DNA of 64,000 nucleotides from Acanthaster planci (lineage: Eukaryota > Echinodermata > Asteroidea > Valvatida > Acanthasteridae), in the NCBI RefSeq assembly GCF_001949145.1, contig NW_019091396.1, forward strand, positions 198,701 through 262,700, read 5' to 3'. Made by a program: the position numbers and the translations under genes. Within the stretch, counting starts at the first letter, position 1. Each line of letters begins with the position of its first letter. The notes under the pieces were generated by a model, which worked only from the letters and a program-made list of their open reading frames with translations, was not told the DNA's origin and searched no databases. Positions 37,743 through 49,800 of the stretch are shown here, piece after piece.

Positions 37743-38000
37743 TCACCGCGAGTACAAAGCTATGGCCCATAGCTTTGTAATCGCGGATGTTAGTAGCACA
37801 GGCACGAAGATGGAGGGACTGCCTCCCAAATCGTTTCCATTCCACCTGTTGTGGTTGTCGACATTTTGATCCTTCTCATGCACTTCCAAAACGTCTCGGG
37901 TACTGCTGAGATTCCCAGGCAGTGCAGAGAGTTCTTGGTTTCTGGAAGAGTCGTCGACCCAACCCCGATCACATTTCTGGTTATTCTTTCGGCTGCGTGG
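37743..38000 (-). CDS. Candidate exon with two overlapping open frames
   Basis: After a pyrimidine-containing acceptor (cgctacctcccag) one frame runs 85 residues to TGA 37743. It is very polar at first, and its end S-I-F-V-P-V-L-L-T-S-A-I-T-K-L resembles a GPI-anchor signal. A second frame, entered at 37992, runs to TAA at 37790. That frame's entry phase would also fit the phase-1 end of the FN3 exon of the adhesion gene upstream (53449). Neither matches a domain I know. The last codons of the first frame lie in a 41-bp palindrome, which argues against strong protein constraint. It could be an alternative 3' exon, a small gene or chance. Confidence 0.25.
   Translation of the reverse strand, partial: PRSRKNNQKCDRGWVDDSSRNQELSALPGNLSSTRDVLEVHEKDQNVDNHNRWNGNDLGGSPSIFVPVLLTSAITKLWAIALYSR
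37746..37786. repeat. 41-bp near-perfect palindrome
   Basis: Arms of 20 bases around a single central base; the inner 13 pairs (tacaaagctatgg / ccatagctttgta) are perfect and only one mismatch occurs in the outer part. It would form a stable hairpin in RNA from either strand. Confidence 0.9.
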
Positions 38001-38357
38001 CTGGGAGGTAGCGTGTAAGCACAAACATGACAACACCATAATATTTTAATCGAGGTTATCTGCCACTTGCCTACAAGTCTGGTGTTTTTTCTTTGGTTTT
38101 TTTTTCTCTCTTTTCTGGAAATCATGCATTTCATATCTGTGCAGGGCTACTTCCTTCATAGGTTCAAAAGGTGAATTTCATTCAGGGACGATGTCCTCTT
38201 GTATCAACACCGTGAGTGCATGCTGTTTAGCTTGCTATGGCGTGGAGAACTCACGGCGAAAAAGCCAGAATATAATCGTCATGACCGGCTGCTGAACAGC
38301 ATCCCATTCATTTACGGACACCTGGATGTGGACTGAGCAGATGCCTGACAGAATGAG

Positions 38358-38463
38358 ATAATGTAATGTAATGTAATGTAATGTAATGTAATGTAATGTA
38401 ATGTAATGTAATGTAATGTAATGTAATGTAATGTAATGTAATGTAATGTAATCTAATGTAATG
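38358..38463. repeat. (TAATG)n pentanucleotide microsatellite
   Basis: About 21 units of TAATG with one interruption (atctaatg) near the right end. The minus-strand Ile-Thr-Leu-His-Tyr repeat frame over it is a by-product, not a gene. Confidence 0.95.
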
Positions 38464-41163
38464 TTTTTTTTCAACAAATAATTAGAATCCTCTGTTCCTT
38501 ACAATGAATCAAGATCAAACATACACACCGTTACAGGTAACCCTGGAAGAAATTATCAAGATACACGCGTAAGTGATTAACACGTGATCGAGATATTACT
38601 CCAAGGGCTCTGACAGTTACAATCACAAGCATGTATAAAGTGTGTCTGGTGTGATTAGTTGTTTGGTTACTTCCTCTTTTTGTACTCAATCTTGATATAA
38701 TTGTATTGCTTTATTATCATCGGAAGTATGCCTTTTACCCGACCTCCTTCGGATTTATACACTGCGTGTGTTTCAAATGGAAGGTAGGCGAAAAGGTAAG
38801 CGAAAGTTGTTTTACTTAGCTGTGAATTATCCAAATCTATGTGATACTTTAAAAGCACAAAACTGAAAGTTACTACATACTTACAAACGCTCAAACGTAT
38901 ATCGGTTCATCCAAATATCTTGGAAGAGTCCACATTACTGTTAGGTTTGTGTCATTGTATACGCGTTCCTATCCTGCAGACTTCATTGAAGTGTCATCTT
39001 AAGTCTTAAACTGAATCTTAAATTAAACTGAAATTAATGTAATGCTATCCCGCGGGGTCATCTGTCAATAGAGACAGCAGTGATGAAAAAAATCTGACAA
39101 ATTAATGCCAATTTTTATCGTCCAGAACCTCTTGACATAACAGATTAAATTGAATATGATACATTCAGGGAACAGACCCTGGAATCCCCGTACGGTCTAT
39201 TGAGAAATTGTTTATATCTTATGCCCCTTGGGTATATAAGTTTTGATCAAGAAACACCTAAAGTAGGCAAAATCGAAGCTGAGGATGTCCATGCCCAGTC
39301 ACGTGATGCCTTTGACAGGAAAGTATCTTCTTCAGATGTTAAACAATACACCCATTCGGACGAGTGACGACGCAACCCAGAAACCTAGTAACGTCTCAAC
39401 CCCCAGATGGGTTCTTGTTCAATCCAGCAATTTGGAAAAATCTTAACTGCATTGTTATGAACGAGCCACATGGATGGTTATTTCCAGTGTCTCTCTCTCT
39501 CGGTAATACATTTGGCGAAACGCCAGTTGAGAATGGATGCCCAATAAAAAGTTGAGAGCCTTCTAGCGCACTGATTCCCAAACACGTTTCGGGGATCGCA
39601 GCCCAGGAACTCACCAGCAATGTACAGTTCTTGATCTCATCGGCACGTTGGATAATGCCATATAATCATGTAGTGTCTCCTGTTAATGGGGCGTTTTGGT
39701 TGGAAGAAGTAGCTATGCGACGTGTCTTCGTTTTTCGGGGAAGTCGACGGCTGTTTCGTGCAATCCAAATCTGCTAGGGTAAAATCCAACTAAAACGTGA
39801 CCAAAAAAAAATAAAACCACTAACCCTTGCAAGGAATTAAGACTGACGGAGATTAAACGGTCGCTCAAAAAGATAAAATAGACCTGGGCTCGACGATTCC
39901 AACGTGGTATCTTTCGAAGATACAACGCCTCCCGTTTATTTATGACCTTCTCATTGCCTGTGTATAGGGCCAATGGGAAACTAGTCATTCATGTGCAGGT
40001 GAGCCGAGGCCAAGCATGCCAGAGTTTATTAATAAGTATCAAACCAGTGCCTTCACGTCGGCTATTTTTCCTTACAACGGAGGACAAGGCAATTTCGGCA
40101 ACTAGCGATTTAAGTGAGAAGCCTTTTTATGTAAGTGTAGACGTTCATTGTTTAATAAAACATGAAAGCTGCACTAGTTGTATACAACTGCTTTTTCAAT
40201 AGGATCCCATTCAACGAAACGCAATGTAACCGTATTTCTAATTTCAGTTAAGCATTATAATGAATATTTTGGTACTTTTGGTTTTAACTCTGTAAAATCT
40301 TTACGGGCGAAATTGTGATGTTATTTCCGGTAAAAGCCTCCACGAATATTATTTTATTTGCTCAAATCTTAAACTTGTAAGTCTTTTTTTACGTTATCTA
40401 GCCTATCCTAAGTTTCCGTTGTTTTCAGCGCTTCACTGTAAAGACATTACGGCGTTATTGGCCGTACAGCAGGTAATTTATAAATATATAAAGTTGCACG
40501 AGAGGCAGCAGTGGGGAGTTGCCCCCCCCCCGATACGCCACTGACGAAAGGTGTATCTGAGGAAAACTCATTTGGACCCGATCTTAAATGTAGGGTGTTT
40601 GGATGTCTCTTCGGCAAGATCCTGCAAAGACTGTGCTGAGGTGGGATGGCTCTCTTTTGAGGGAGGGGGCTCATGCATATTCATATATTGGAGATACTTT
40701 ACAAGCCCAACCCTTTATTCCTTCGCTGCATTCGACTCGTTTTTTGGTTTTTGTTTTGGTCTCATGCTTCCTGAAATTTCGCTTGGTTACCTAAACGTGC
40801 CATGGGTTTTGCACGGGGCAATGCCAAAGCCATTGTTGACCAGGATTGCAAGGTATGTTAATTCCTTTTTCGTTTTTAGTACTTTTTCATGGAACAAGAA
40901 TGAGTGAATTTTTCCACCTTCCAGTGGTCTGGTCAAATATCTTTCACCGCGTGCTGTACTATGTAGGCCTACTGTGCATGTATGCTGAGTTTGCAAACAG
41001 GATGTGCGCAGAACTCCCTTTCTGCCTTGGGTTTTTATTGCATACACAGCCTTTGATCCAGACTTCTCAGACCCTGTCCAAAACGGACCACTAGAGCTAC
41101 TGGGTCTATTGTCCGCGCGTCTGTGTATATTTCCAGTGGACTGAAGGCCCAGACCTACCTCTA

Positions 41164-41413
41164 TGGGTCATTCCATGAGGTTGGGGCACAATTTGTGACG
41201 GTGTCCATTGTTACGTGGGTTCCATTAAAATGAACAGCTACTTCCCTGCAGGTGGATTCCAAATTGACATTGTGATACATCTTGCAATGATGAATACAGA
41301 AGCGTGTGTTATTTTTACAGAGTAAATGACCTACTCTAAATGTCATGTGGTAAAAGCTACCCATGTAACAAGGAAACCGTCATGAAATTGTTTTCCAACC
41401 TCGTGGAATGACC
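41164..41413. mobile_element. 250-bp TIR element
   Basis: The left end gggtcattccatgaggttgg is matched in inverted form by ccaacctcgtggaatgaccc on the right with one mismatch. The inside is noncoding. It is a MITE of unassigned superfamily. Confidence 0.8.
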
Positions 41414-42443
41414 CACATACAACAGATTCCGATGCAGCTTGACCTTTTTGCACATGGCTTATAATTCGAGACGGTAGTTATACAGGGTGTCTTAAAAAAG
41501 GAAACCGAGATTAAACTTCAAATATCTTGGATACTACTCAATATTTTGAAACATGGTAGGTACAATATGCACGCTTTTGATCTCTTCTTTCATTTGATAC
41601 CAAGACATCATAGCTACCTCGGCGGATGACTGAGCACTGGAATGTTTGAATGACCATGTCCAAAATGTTGGTGTGCAGGGTCCTTCACTAGCACTGGCCC
41701 CACCTGTCATGCTGCTGGGCTACTTAAACTCATCCGTGGATGCCTAGGACAATGCCAAGGTTCATAAATTAACTGGAATTAACTGGAAAACTGTGTTTAA
41801 ATCAACGCATGGACCAACCATGAATTGAAGTCGGTGTCTAACTTCAAGTCGTCTTCCTTACAGGAGGAATCACGCTTCATTGCGTGCGAGCTTAGACCCT
41901 TGTGACCCCAGAACCAACACATACGTGTCACCTCGCTTAATTTCGCTTGGTGCAGAGGCTCGGTTTCACAGCTGCAAACTTCCTCACATATCACAGTACA
42001 ATAGGTATACTGACAACGTACCTAACGAAGCCATGCAAACTCTGTTGGAATCAGGGAGAGTGAATATTCTAAGGTTTACTTGGGAAGGCCTATTGCAATA
42101 AGGACCATTTCATGGTCAATGACAATTCGTTTTCACTTGCCTACGATGGACAGGGTTCATAAATGCGGGTGTTTTGGACTCTCTAAGACCAATGTCATAT
42201 ATCTGTCTTAACCCGAAAAGCATCCCAAGATGTTGTGGTCAGCGTTGGTGTACAGTAGTACCAGTCAAAATGCTCCACCAAAATTTCCTGCAACAGCCGA
42301 ATAACACTTTACATTGTGGCTCCACTCCNTCGCTTCAATGTGGTTTCTGTGGCCGAACCACCTGACATCTGGCAAACATCAATTAAAAGTCCCTGCTCTT
42401 GTCAAGGCAGTCAGTTCCCCTGTGTGTTATTATATTTTGCGAT

Positions 42444-42645
42444 CTGCCTTGAGCAGAAGCACCCCCCCCATCGGTCTAAAACGCCATGTCGATGGTGAAT
42501 CTTCACTTTAATGGTAACGATGCAACCGTAAAGTGTGCATTTTACAGCCGTTCACGAACCAGCGAAATACAGTTTCCACCGAAGGAGGCCCATTTGCTAA
42601 GAAAATCACGCCCTCTCATGGTCCAGCTTGGGGCTAATTGAGGCG
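42444..42645 (+). repeat. Dispersed repeat family A, copy 4
   Basis: It begins ctgccttgagcagaagcaccc and carries catcggtctaaaa, gatgcaaccgt, cgttcacgaaccagcgaaat and cgccctctcatggtcc, in the family order. Confidence 0.7.
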
Positions 42646-45600
42646 GAGGGGTATTTTTTTCTGAGAGGTGAACTGTTTTCCGAGGTAAGGTGTAGCGTCG
42701 ACCTCTAAAGAACCCTGTTGAAAACTATAATCTTTACTTTTTTACTCGAAGTTCATTCCATCCTTAACAAATATTGCAGTCAGATGGAAAGGGTGATTAT
42801 CTAAACAAAAAAGTTATTCAGATGTTGTCACCTGACATCAGTGCTAAGCCTATCAGAAAAAGTATAGATCATTAACGATCGATCTTTAATAATTTCTGAA
42901 AGTCGCCTATTTGATGAGATTTCAAAAAAACTTTATAATAAAATAAAGCCGTCAAAAGAACACGTTTGATTCTTCACATAGGTATTATGTCAGACCCTGT
43001 GTAAGTTTGGGGAAAAGTATCATTTTCATGGTCCGGCAAGATTTCTTGTGTCTGAATTTCCCACGGTCAAACTCCCCCCCCCCACCGGGCAAAAGTCCCC
43101 CAGATACCACCCAAGCAATGTCAGGCTCGCGGTTTCGGCAAATAACTGGGGAAAAAGTATCATCACGCTGGACAACGTGGACCAAGACTAGGACCAGATT
43201 GGTCCCCAGTTGTCCAAGCTTTTCCTTTGAAATGTTGTCCACCATCCACTTTCTGGTTGATTATCCCGTAATTACCCCATTGTTCTAGCAGTAGGGCTAC
43301 TCAACCCTCTACCCCTACCTCATGTCTTAGAGTGCCCCTTGCACTTTTTATTGTTCAGTTTGGAAAAGAGCCTCCTTAAATCGACTTTTTGTCACGTTCC
43401 TAACCTCTCGCAGCATCTTGCCACATGCTCTGTCGATATAGAGCACGATTCCCCCGCAGGCCACGCTTTGGGGAGCCGACCCAGTTCGTCTCTCCGCCTG
43501 GCCCGCTTCTCACCACCCAGTTTTCCGTGGGACTGCCGCCTCCCCGGAGTTACCAAGACGCAACGTGGACTTCGCCTGGGTTAAGATCGGCTACACCGGT
43601 TATGAAGAGAAACCAACTGAGCCATTTTCATTTTTGACACTGTATTACGTTACATTGACTTATAATCGCATCCATTGACACCTGTTCTTAATTAGTGTGT
43701 ATAGTTCAGTGGTTTGCGCTATAGAAGTGGTTTCACCCCAATACTCTAGACATTTCTAAATTGCTAGTGCTCATTGATAACTTTCCTTTTTTGAAACTTT
43801 GTTTAGCTGTTTCCTTTTTTGTTGATTTCACGCGTGTTACTCCCAGTTCATCCGGTTAATAATTACTGAAACACTACACGCTGAATACCGGTAGCTGACG
43901 TCTGTATTCTGCTTGGTTAACCAATAACAATACTTGTGTCCAGGAGAAAATGAGGACCAACTGAACTCTCGCTATCTATGTGACCGGCACAGTCCCGCAG
44001 ACCATGCTTGGGTCAGCCTTTGACAATAACAAATCGTGCCATGACGTCAAACAAGGGCTGTCTCTAAAGACACAAATTCTGACTCAAATTGAAGGTTTTT
44101 TTTTCCAGTTTGACACTTGAACTCAGAAGAAATAGAATGTGATCACTACCTTGTTGATGTATATCTAAAATGTAATTCCCTTAAAGCAGAGAACAGAAAA
44201 ATGTAAACAACGTTTAAGGGTTCAGGGGGAAGAACAAACAAACGGGAAGAAGGTAATCAGAGTAAAGCAGTGAAACATTCAACAACCACGTGGAGAAGTC
44301 CAAAATGATAAAAATAAATGAATAAATAACCCAAGCCCGAAAGCCCAGAACAATCTAAAGAGTCTAAGGTCATACCGTACTCATTTGGGATGATAGGGTG
44401 AACTGTTTTCCATGCTCAAAGTTAGCACTGTCTTAACTTCTGATATATGACATTTGACTTCTAGCTCACCACAATTATTTACTATAGGCCTGAAGAAAAC
44501 CGTTTTTTGGTACTGCCTTTATCAGACACACAGAAGAATGACGTACAGATAAACAAGATAGCTTGCACGTAGTGCTTTTTAATTCTTATGCGAGTTTGAA
44601 CCCTGCAATCTGGCCTAAATCAGCACTAAAGCACACTGTTAGATGTTGCATCTCAGTTGATACCACCGGCTTTGTTTGTAGCACATCAGATGCTCACATT
44701 TCAAAAAATGTCTCGAAATAAAATGTAGGAAACAAGGAACAGCCAATTTACAGATTACGTTATTTTACAGGAATCATTAAAATTACCCAGAATGCATTGT
44801 TTTGTAAATTTTCTTTGTTCCTATTATACGAAGTATACATATTTATACAAGCATTGTGCTAACGTGGATACTTTAATGAATTGTTTGACAGTCATTCCCT
44901 ATTAAATGCCACTTTGGCGCCAACAGCCACATGACGCCTTGAGTTGGCATGACATCTAACTTTATCACAGCATCAAGATTAACAAGAAAATCGCTTATTC
45001 CAGAGTCCACCTCAGTACACTGCAGGCAAGAAAGGAGAGTGCTCGATGTCCAGAATATTATGTTCAGACAATTCAATGTAGATTTTTTTCGGGTTGTACA
45101 TGTGGACACGGTGCTGAAGGCTGGCCCTTATAAACAGATATGTTACAAAGCAACGCCTCAGCCTGTGCATTGGTCGAAAGAATCTTATTTTGGTCGGCAT
45201 ATTTTCCCATTACTGGAATAGCGCCCCCGGCCAAGGTCCATTTTCTCTGGTCTGGGAACATGGATGTGTTATACTCCAAGACAGGAAAGCAAGTACCCAG
45301 TTCCTCGTGTAAAGGGGCATTTCCAATAGCTGCTGGCCTCCGATCAGGAGCTACCTTTGGCTGTGGACCTGGTAAGGTTTATTACTTGCAACCGTGTTGG
45401 AGTACATTTTCATGAGGTACTGCACCCTGCGTTAAAGTGTGATTTGTTTCTTGCGAGTATAAGTACATTATCTTGAGTGCGAGTGCGAGTAGCCAAAAGA
45501 GCTCGAGTACGAGTACGATTAGTGACATGACTACACCGCTACAACCTTTTGTAAGTCCAAACACAACTCTGTTAATTTAATTAATTGATTTAAAACACTA

Positions 45601-46821
45601 GTGAAGATAAAATAATTCTGGAAAGTGCTTGAAAGTGAAAATGACAGTTTTCTGAAATGCAAGTCTTACTTTCTCTTTGTTTTCCCCGTAAAGTTTCATT
45701 GAACTGTCATTTGACTGAAATGTACGTACCAGAAAAAGTTTGACACCGGTATCGAGTGTTAGTTATGTTCAGGACAGATTACGTGAAGTGTGATAAATGT
45801 TAGAGTCAAACGGTAACTCTTGCACGCTTGACCACTTTTTCCAATTTGGTATTAGCTGGGAAGTTGAGGCATGTTTGATTATAAACAAACACGCCACATA
45901 TAGGAGCCAAGACTCATGCAGTTAGATTATTTTCTTCTGGCTGTGACACAATGTAAGTTGTGAGCGTGTCCTTGCCTTCATGGGTACTTTCAGCAAATGA
46001 AAGAAATTACGGAAACCGTGCATGGAGTTATTGTCGATTACAGTCACTAGAGTTGAGCACATAATTTCATAAGCACGGGTACTTTTGGCACGACACCTAA
46101 TACATTTTCGTGGGTACGATTGCCAAAGACATATACCTGAGTATGAGCCCAAGTACGAATGCTAGAACTACAACACTCACCCTGCCAGTGAGTTTGAAAT
46201 CAAGTAAGCACTTTGTCGGAGCTGGGAGAGAAAATGACTAACATTCGGCATTTCTCTGGTCGGTATGTATTCCTATAATTCCAAAACTACCCTGATAATT
46301 GCTACTCAACTTTGCATAGCCTATTTTATAATTAAACACATAAAGTTTGCAATTTACAAAACTTAGAAAATCGTTCAGATTGGCTATTATCTAAGGTAGA
46401 TTAAACTCTGTTTATACACACAGCAATGTAGATGGCTATTACATAATATTCTCTGAGATTTACGCAACTGTACAAAAATGAGAATTATCTCAAGATGGAA
46501 ATTCTGTAAGCAGCATAATTATCTAAAACAGCCAGTGATTAATGAGTGCGCCCTCTTAAATTTCATGCGTGTCAACCCGCCAACAATGTCAGTGCATCAA
46601 GTTTTTTGTGCAAAAGAGAGAACAGATTCTAAGAACAAAACATGCAGTCAAATTAGATCGGTGCAAATAATTGTCTGTTTAATTACTTCATCTCTCGCTT
46701 TTTTTCACAGGCATCGCAATATTCTTGTGCCGGATTTAATGACCCTATTATTTTACGCCCCAGAGGGCGCACCTCCTCCATCTTAACTGTCATGGCAACA
46801 GAGACAGGAACTGGGCTGGTC

Positions 46822-49800
46822 TCATTTATAGACTTCCCTGCAATGTAGCCCCATCACCAGAGAGATCGACATGGTCAGTACCATTGCCATTGAGGGCGTG
46901 CTTTGGGGGGCAGCTGAATCGGGTGGAGTCCAAATGCGTTCTGCGTGGAAATAAAAATGGTTTATCCCAGGGACGCAACCTGCAAGGGGCATTTATCAAT
47001 CTTTTTGTGGTCTTTTAAAATATACTTTTGTGTGGTTACTGCAATTATTGGCAACGTTGCAAGAGTAAAAAGAGCCAAAACCCTGAGTACAGACCAAACA
47101 AAGCGGCAGTAACAAATTTTACCATTATTAGTGCAGATGGCTAAAGTGCTAAAAATTGGAAAGATGTTATCTGGATAAAGTTTGTTAATATTATGCATTT
47201 TTAAAGAAGAAACAAATATTTGTTTTATTTACTCACCACCACGGATCGGTTCTAGATTTTGATTTTCTGTCAAGATAAAGACCAAATGAGGAATCAGTAA
47301 TAAATCATTATATTACGGGAACAAGTATTTGAGTCAAATAAAAAGGTCTTTTTGGGAGAGGTTTATGACCCTATACGCTCTGCATATTGACCGATTGACC
47401 ATTCCTTCTGTTCTCCCGCATTCGTCCATGCTTGGATGATTTCCCGTTTGCTTGTTTGTCCTGTCTGCTTGTTATTTTGTCTCAGTGAAAAATTATACTA
47501 GGATTGAAACGTTAGCCCCTCCTTATATTATGATGTGTATTTTAGGTCACTCTAGGCAGCAAGCAGTTTGTAGCAGTTTTTGTATTCACAAAATAGAGTA
47601 TAAAATATACCATAGAGTGAATATCCATATGATTGCGAACTTAATAGCATACGCTCACCATTACATATGAAAATGTGCAAGGGTAAAATTACAATAAACA
47701 ATAAGGAACAATAAACGTTTAGAAATTCCATTAAGATGGATCACTGCTGTCAAATAAATATTGCCGCAGACTTTAAAATTCCATTAAGATATCTTGCAAC
47801 TGTGTTAAAAGAGGAAAGTTGCTTCCTTTTTGTTCACGCCCTACTGATCTGAAAGAGTGCGTTTGTAGGATGAGCGTCATGTGCAGCTACTGCACGAGCT
47901 CGCTCAAGAATTGTAATCTATTACTGGCTCCCCTAGGAGCATGGCGTGAGTGAATGTTGTTCAATTTTTGCAAGCGAATTTGAGCATAAAACTGCAGTTG
48001 TCTGGGTAAAACAGGATCAAGCAATCGTATTCTGACGTTGATGCAAGGGGCGGGCGTTGTAGACCTGTTATGCTAATTATGTCTTTAGTTGACTCTAAGT
48101 CAGATTTTATCGTTTTAGCGAAAGGAACAGGCTACGCTTGATTCCAAATCACAGGGACATTAAAACATTTTTTAGGAATACATCATTAGCTTATAAAGGT
48201 TTGTTAGACCCATAATCCGAACAGTAACAAAGAGTGTGTTAGTTTTCACGGACGCTGTGTAGCCCCAAGAGTCAGAAATCCTCTGATTTCAATAAGATTG
48301 TACGCACACCCTAGGTGCTAGGGTTAAATGACTTTTAAGCGTCAGAGATTCGTTAAATTAGGCGGCGTTTTGCCACAGAACGGGTTTATCGCTGCCGGAA
48401 CCAGTTACTCGGACGATTCAGCTGGACTTTGGTAAACATTATTCCTCACTGTCTTGCACATGAACAGAACCTTACTCAATATATTTGGACTTGCAGGCCA
48501 AATACTTGTCGTGAAATGTTTTACAGCTTTTGGATAGATTTCCCATCCCTGTATTTATTGCAGTGTCTGGAACTCAGCTGTAACACGTACGTCACTCTGT
48601 GCTGTGGTAGGTTACAGCGCCCACTTGGGATCGAACGGTGTTCGTCCTTTTATTCTGAAGCTTTTGCCAAGATGTACTTGACGTCAGAGAGATGTCAATT
48701 TTAATTACGGGTTTTGCTCTCACTCAACGCATAAATATTTATAAACATTGTACATTCAATGCTTGTCCGAGAGCTTGCAAAAATATCACAAACTTACTCA
48801 TGTGGGACTCCGGAGCTTTTAGTTGTATAAGTTCAACTGTTTTATTGCATGTGTATTTTTGGTACTTGTTGAATTTTGATCGTATTTGACGTGGCATCGG
48901 GTAGCTGTAATGGCACCGGCAGACATTTTTATATCGGTATTGAGGGCGGTGCTCAAAGCGGTGTTTACAAATTAATAATGTGTTTGTGAAACAGGTCGCA
49001 CAATCCCTTAATTAAGCCGAAGTACCAGCAACTCACCTACTCTACAAACTTTGAACACCTAGACATGGTTGGAACCGCTCTTTTGATTGTTTCAACGCAT
49101 GGGCGTGCTGGAAACATACAGCTCTGTTTCTGAGGCATGTTCTGTACTTTTAATTTTCTCGTACGGCTTTCAATAAACCATTTTGTAGGAAAGTCAAAAG
49201 TATGCACACTGTACCTATGCGCTGACACATAATAACCTAAAAAATGGAAAGAACTAAAATAATATACTTGGTTGCATTGGAAGCGGACCTGTAGCATCTT
49301 CGTTAGAAGTTGTCACTTCGTCTTCTGTAAAGAAAGAACAGAGAAGAAGAACGTCATGTTACAAGTTAAAGTTATTAGGCCAAAATCATCTCCCAATTTA
49401 AAAACTTCCGAGGTGTCATTTTATTTTTCAATGAGTTTTCATTTTCTGTCTTTGCGGAGTTTTATGGATTCTAGGAGAGTTTTCATGAACTCAAACGGAC
49501 ATCGTGTTGGTTGTTGTTATCCTTGTTGTGAAATCAAACCCCTCTTTGCCAAATGGACACACGGCGTTTATCAACTTCGAAACGGACAGACAGTTTAAAA
49601 CTGTAAGAACTTCGAAGAATAACACCATCTAATGTCCAATCGGTTGCTTGCATTATGATAATGTTTAACTCATTAGCGAATTCGAATCACCAAAATTATG
49701 CAGCTTCTGCTAAAGTGGCAGCCTTACACTGGACAGATTTTCCTTTTTATTAGAACGGATTTCCATATTAAATTTCTGGATTCTGACGGTTTTATGCAGT

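Larger units (their letters stand above)
33965..46821. other. Gene-poor stretch between the PITP and Ig/FN3 genes
   Basis: It is mostly repeats (listed separately) plus AT-rich unique DNA, and holds the promoter side of the PITP gene and the 3' UTR of the Ig/FN3 gene. Two coding candidates, at 36651 and 37743, are listed but weak. A GC-rich patch at 43430-43600 has several short open frames but no consistent coding model. Confidence 0.5.

Noticed and set aside
38235-38477. 80-codon minus frame with a repeated Ile-Thr-Leu-His-Tyr unit
   Set aside because: It is a translation of the (TAATG)n microsatellite.
43339-43640. GC-rich patch with several short open frames on both strands
   Set aside because: No frame continues across it with consistent coding character, and no splice pair could be built.
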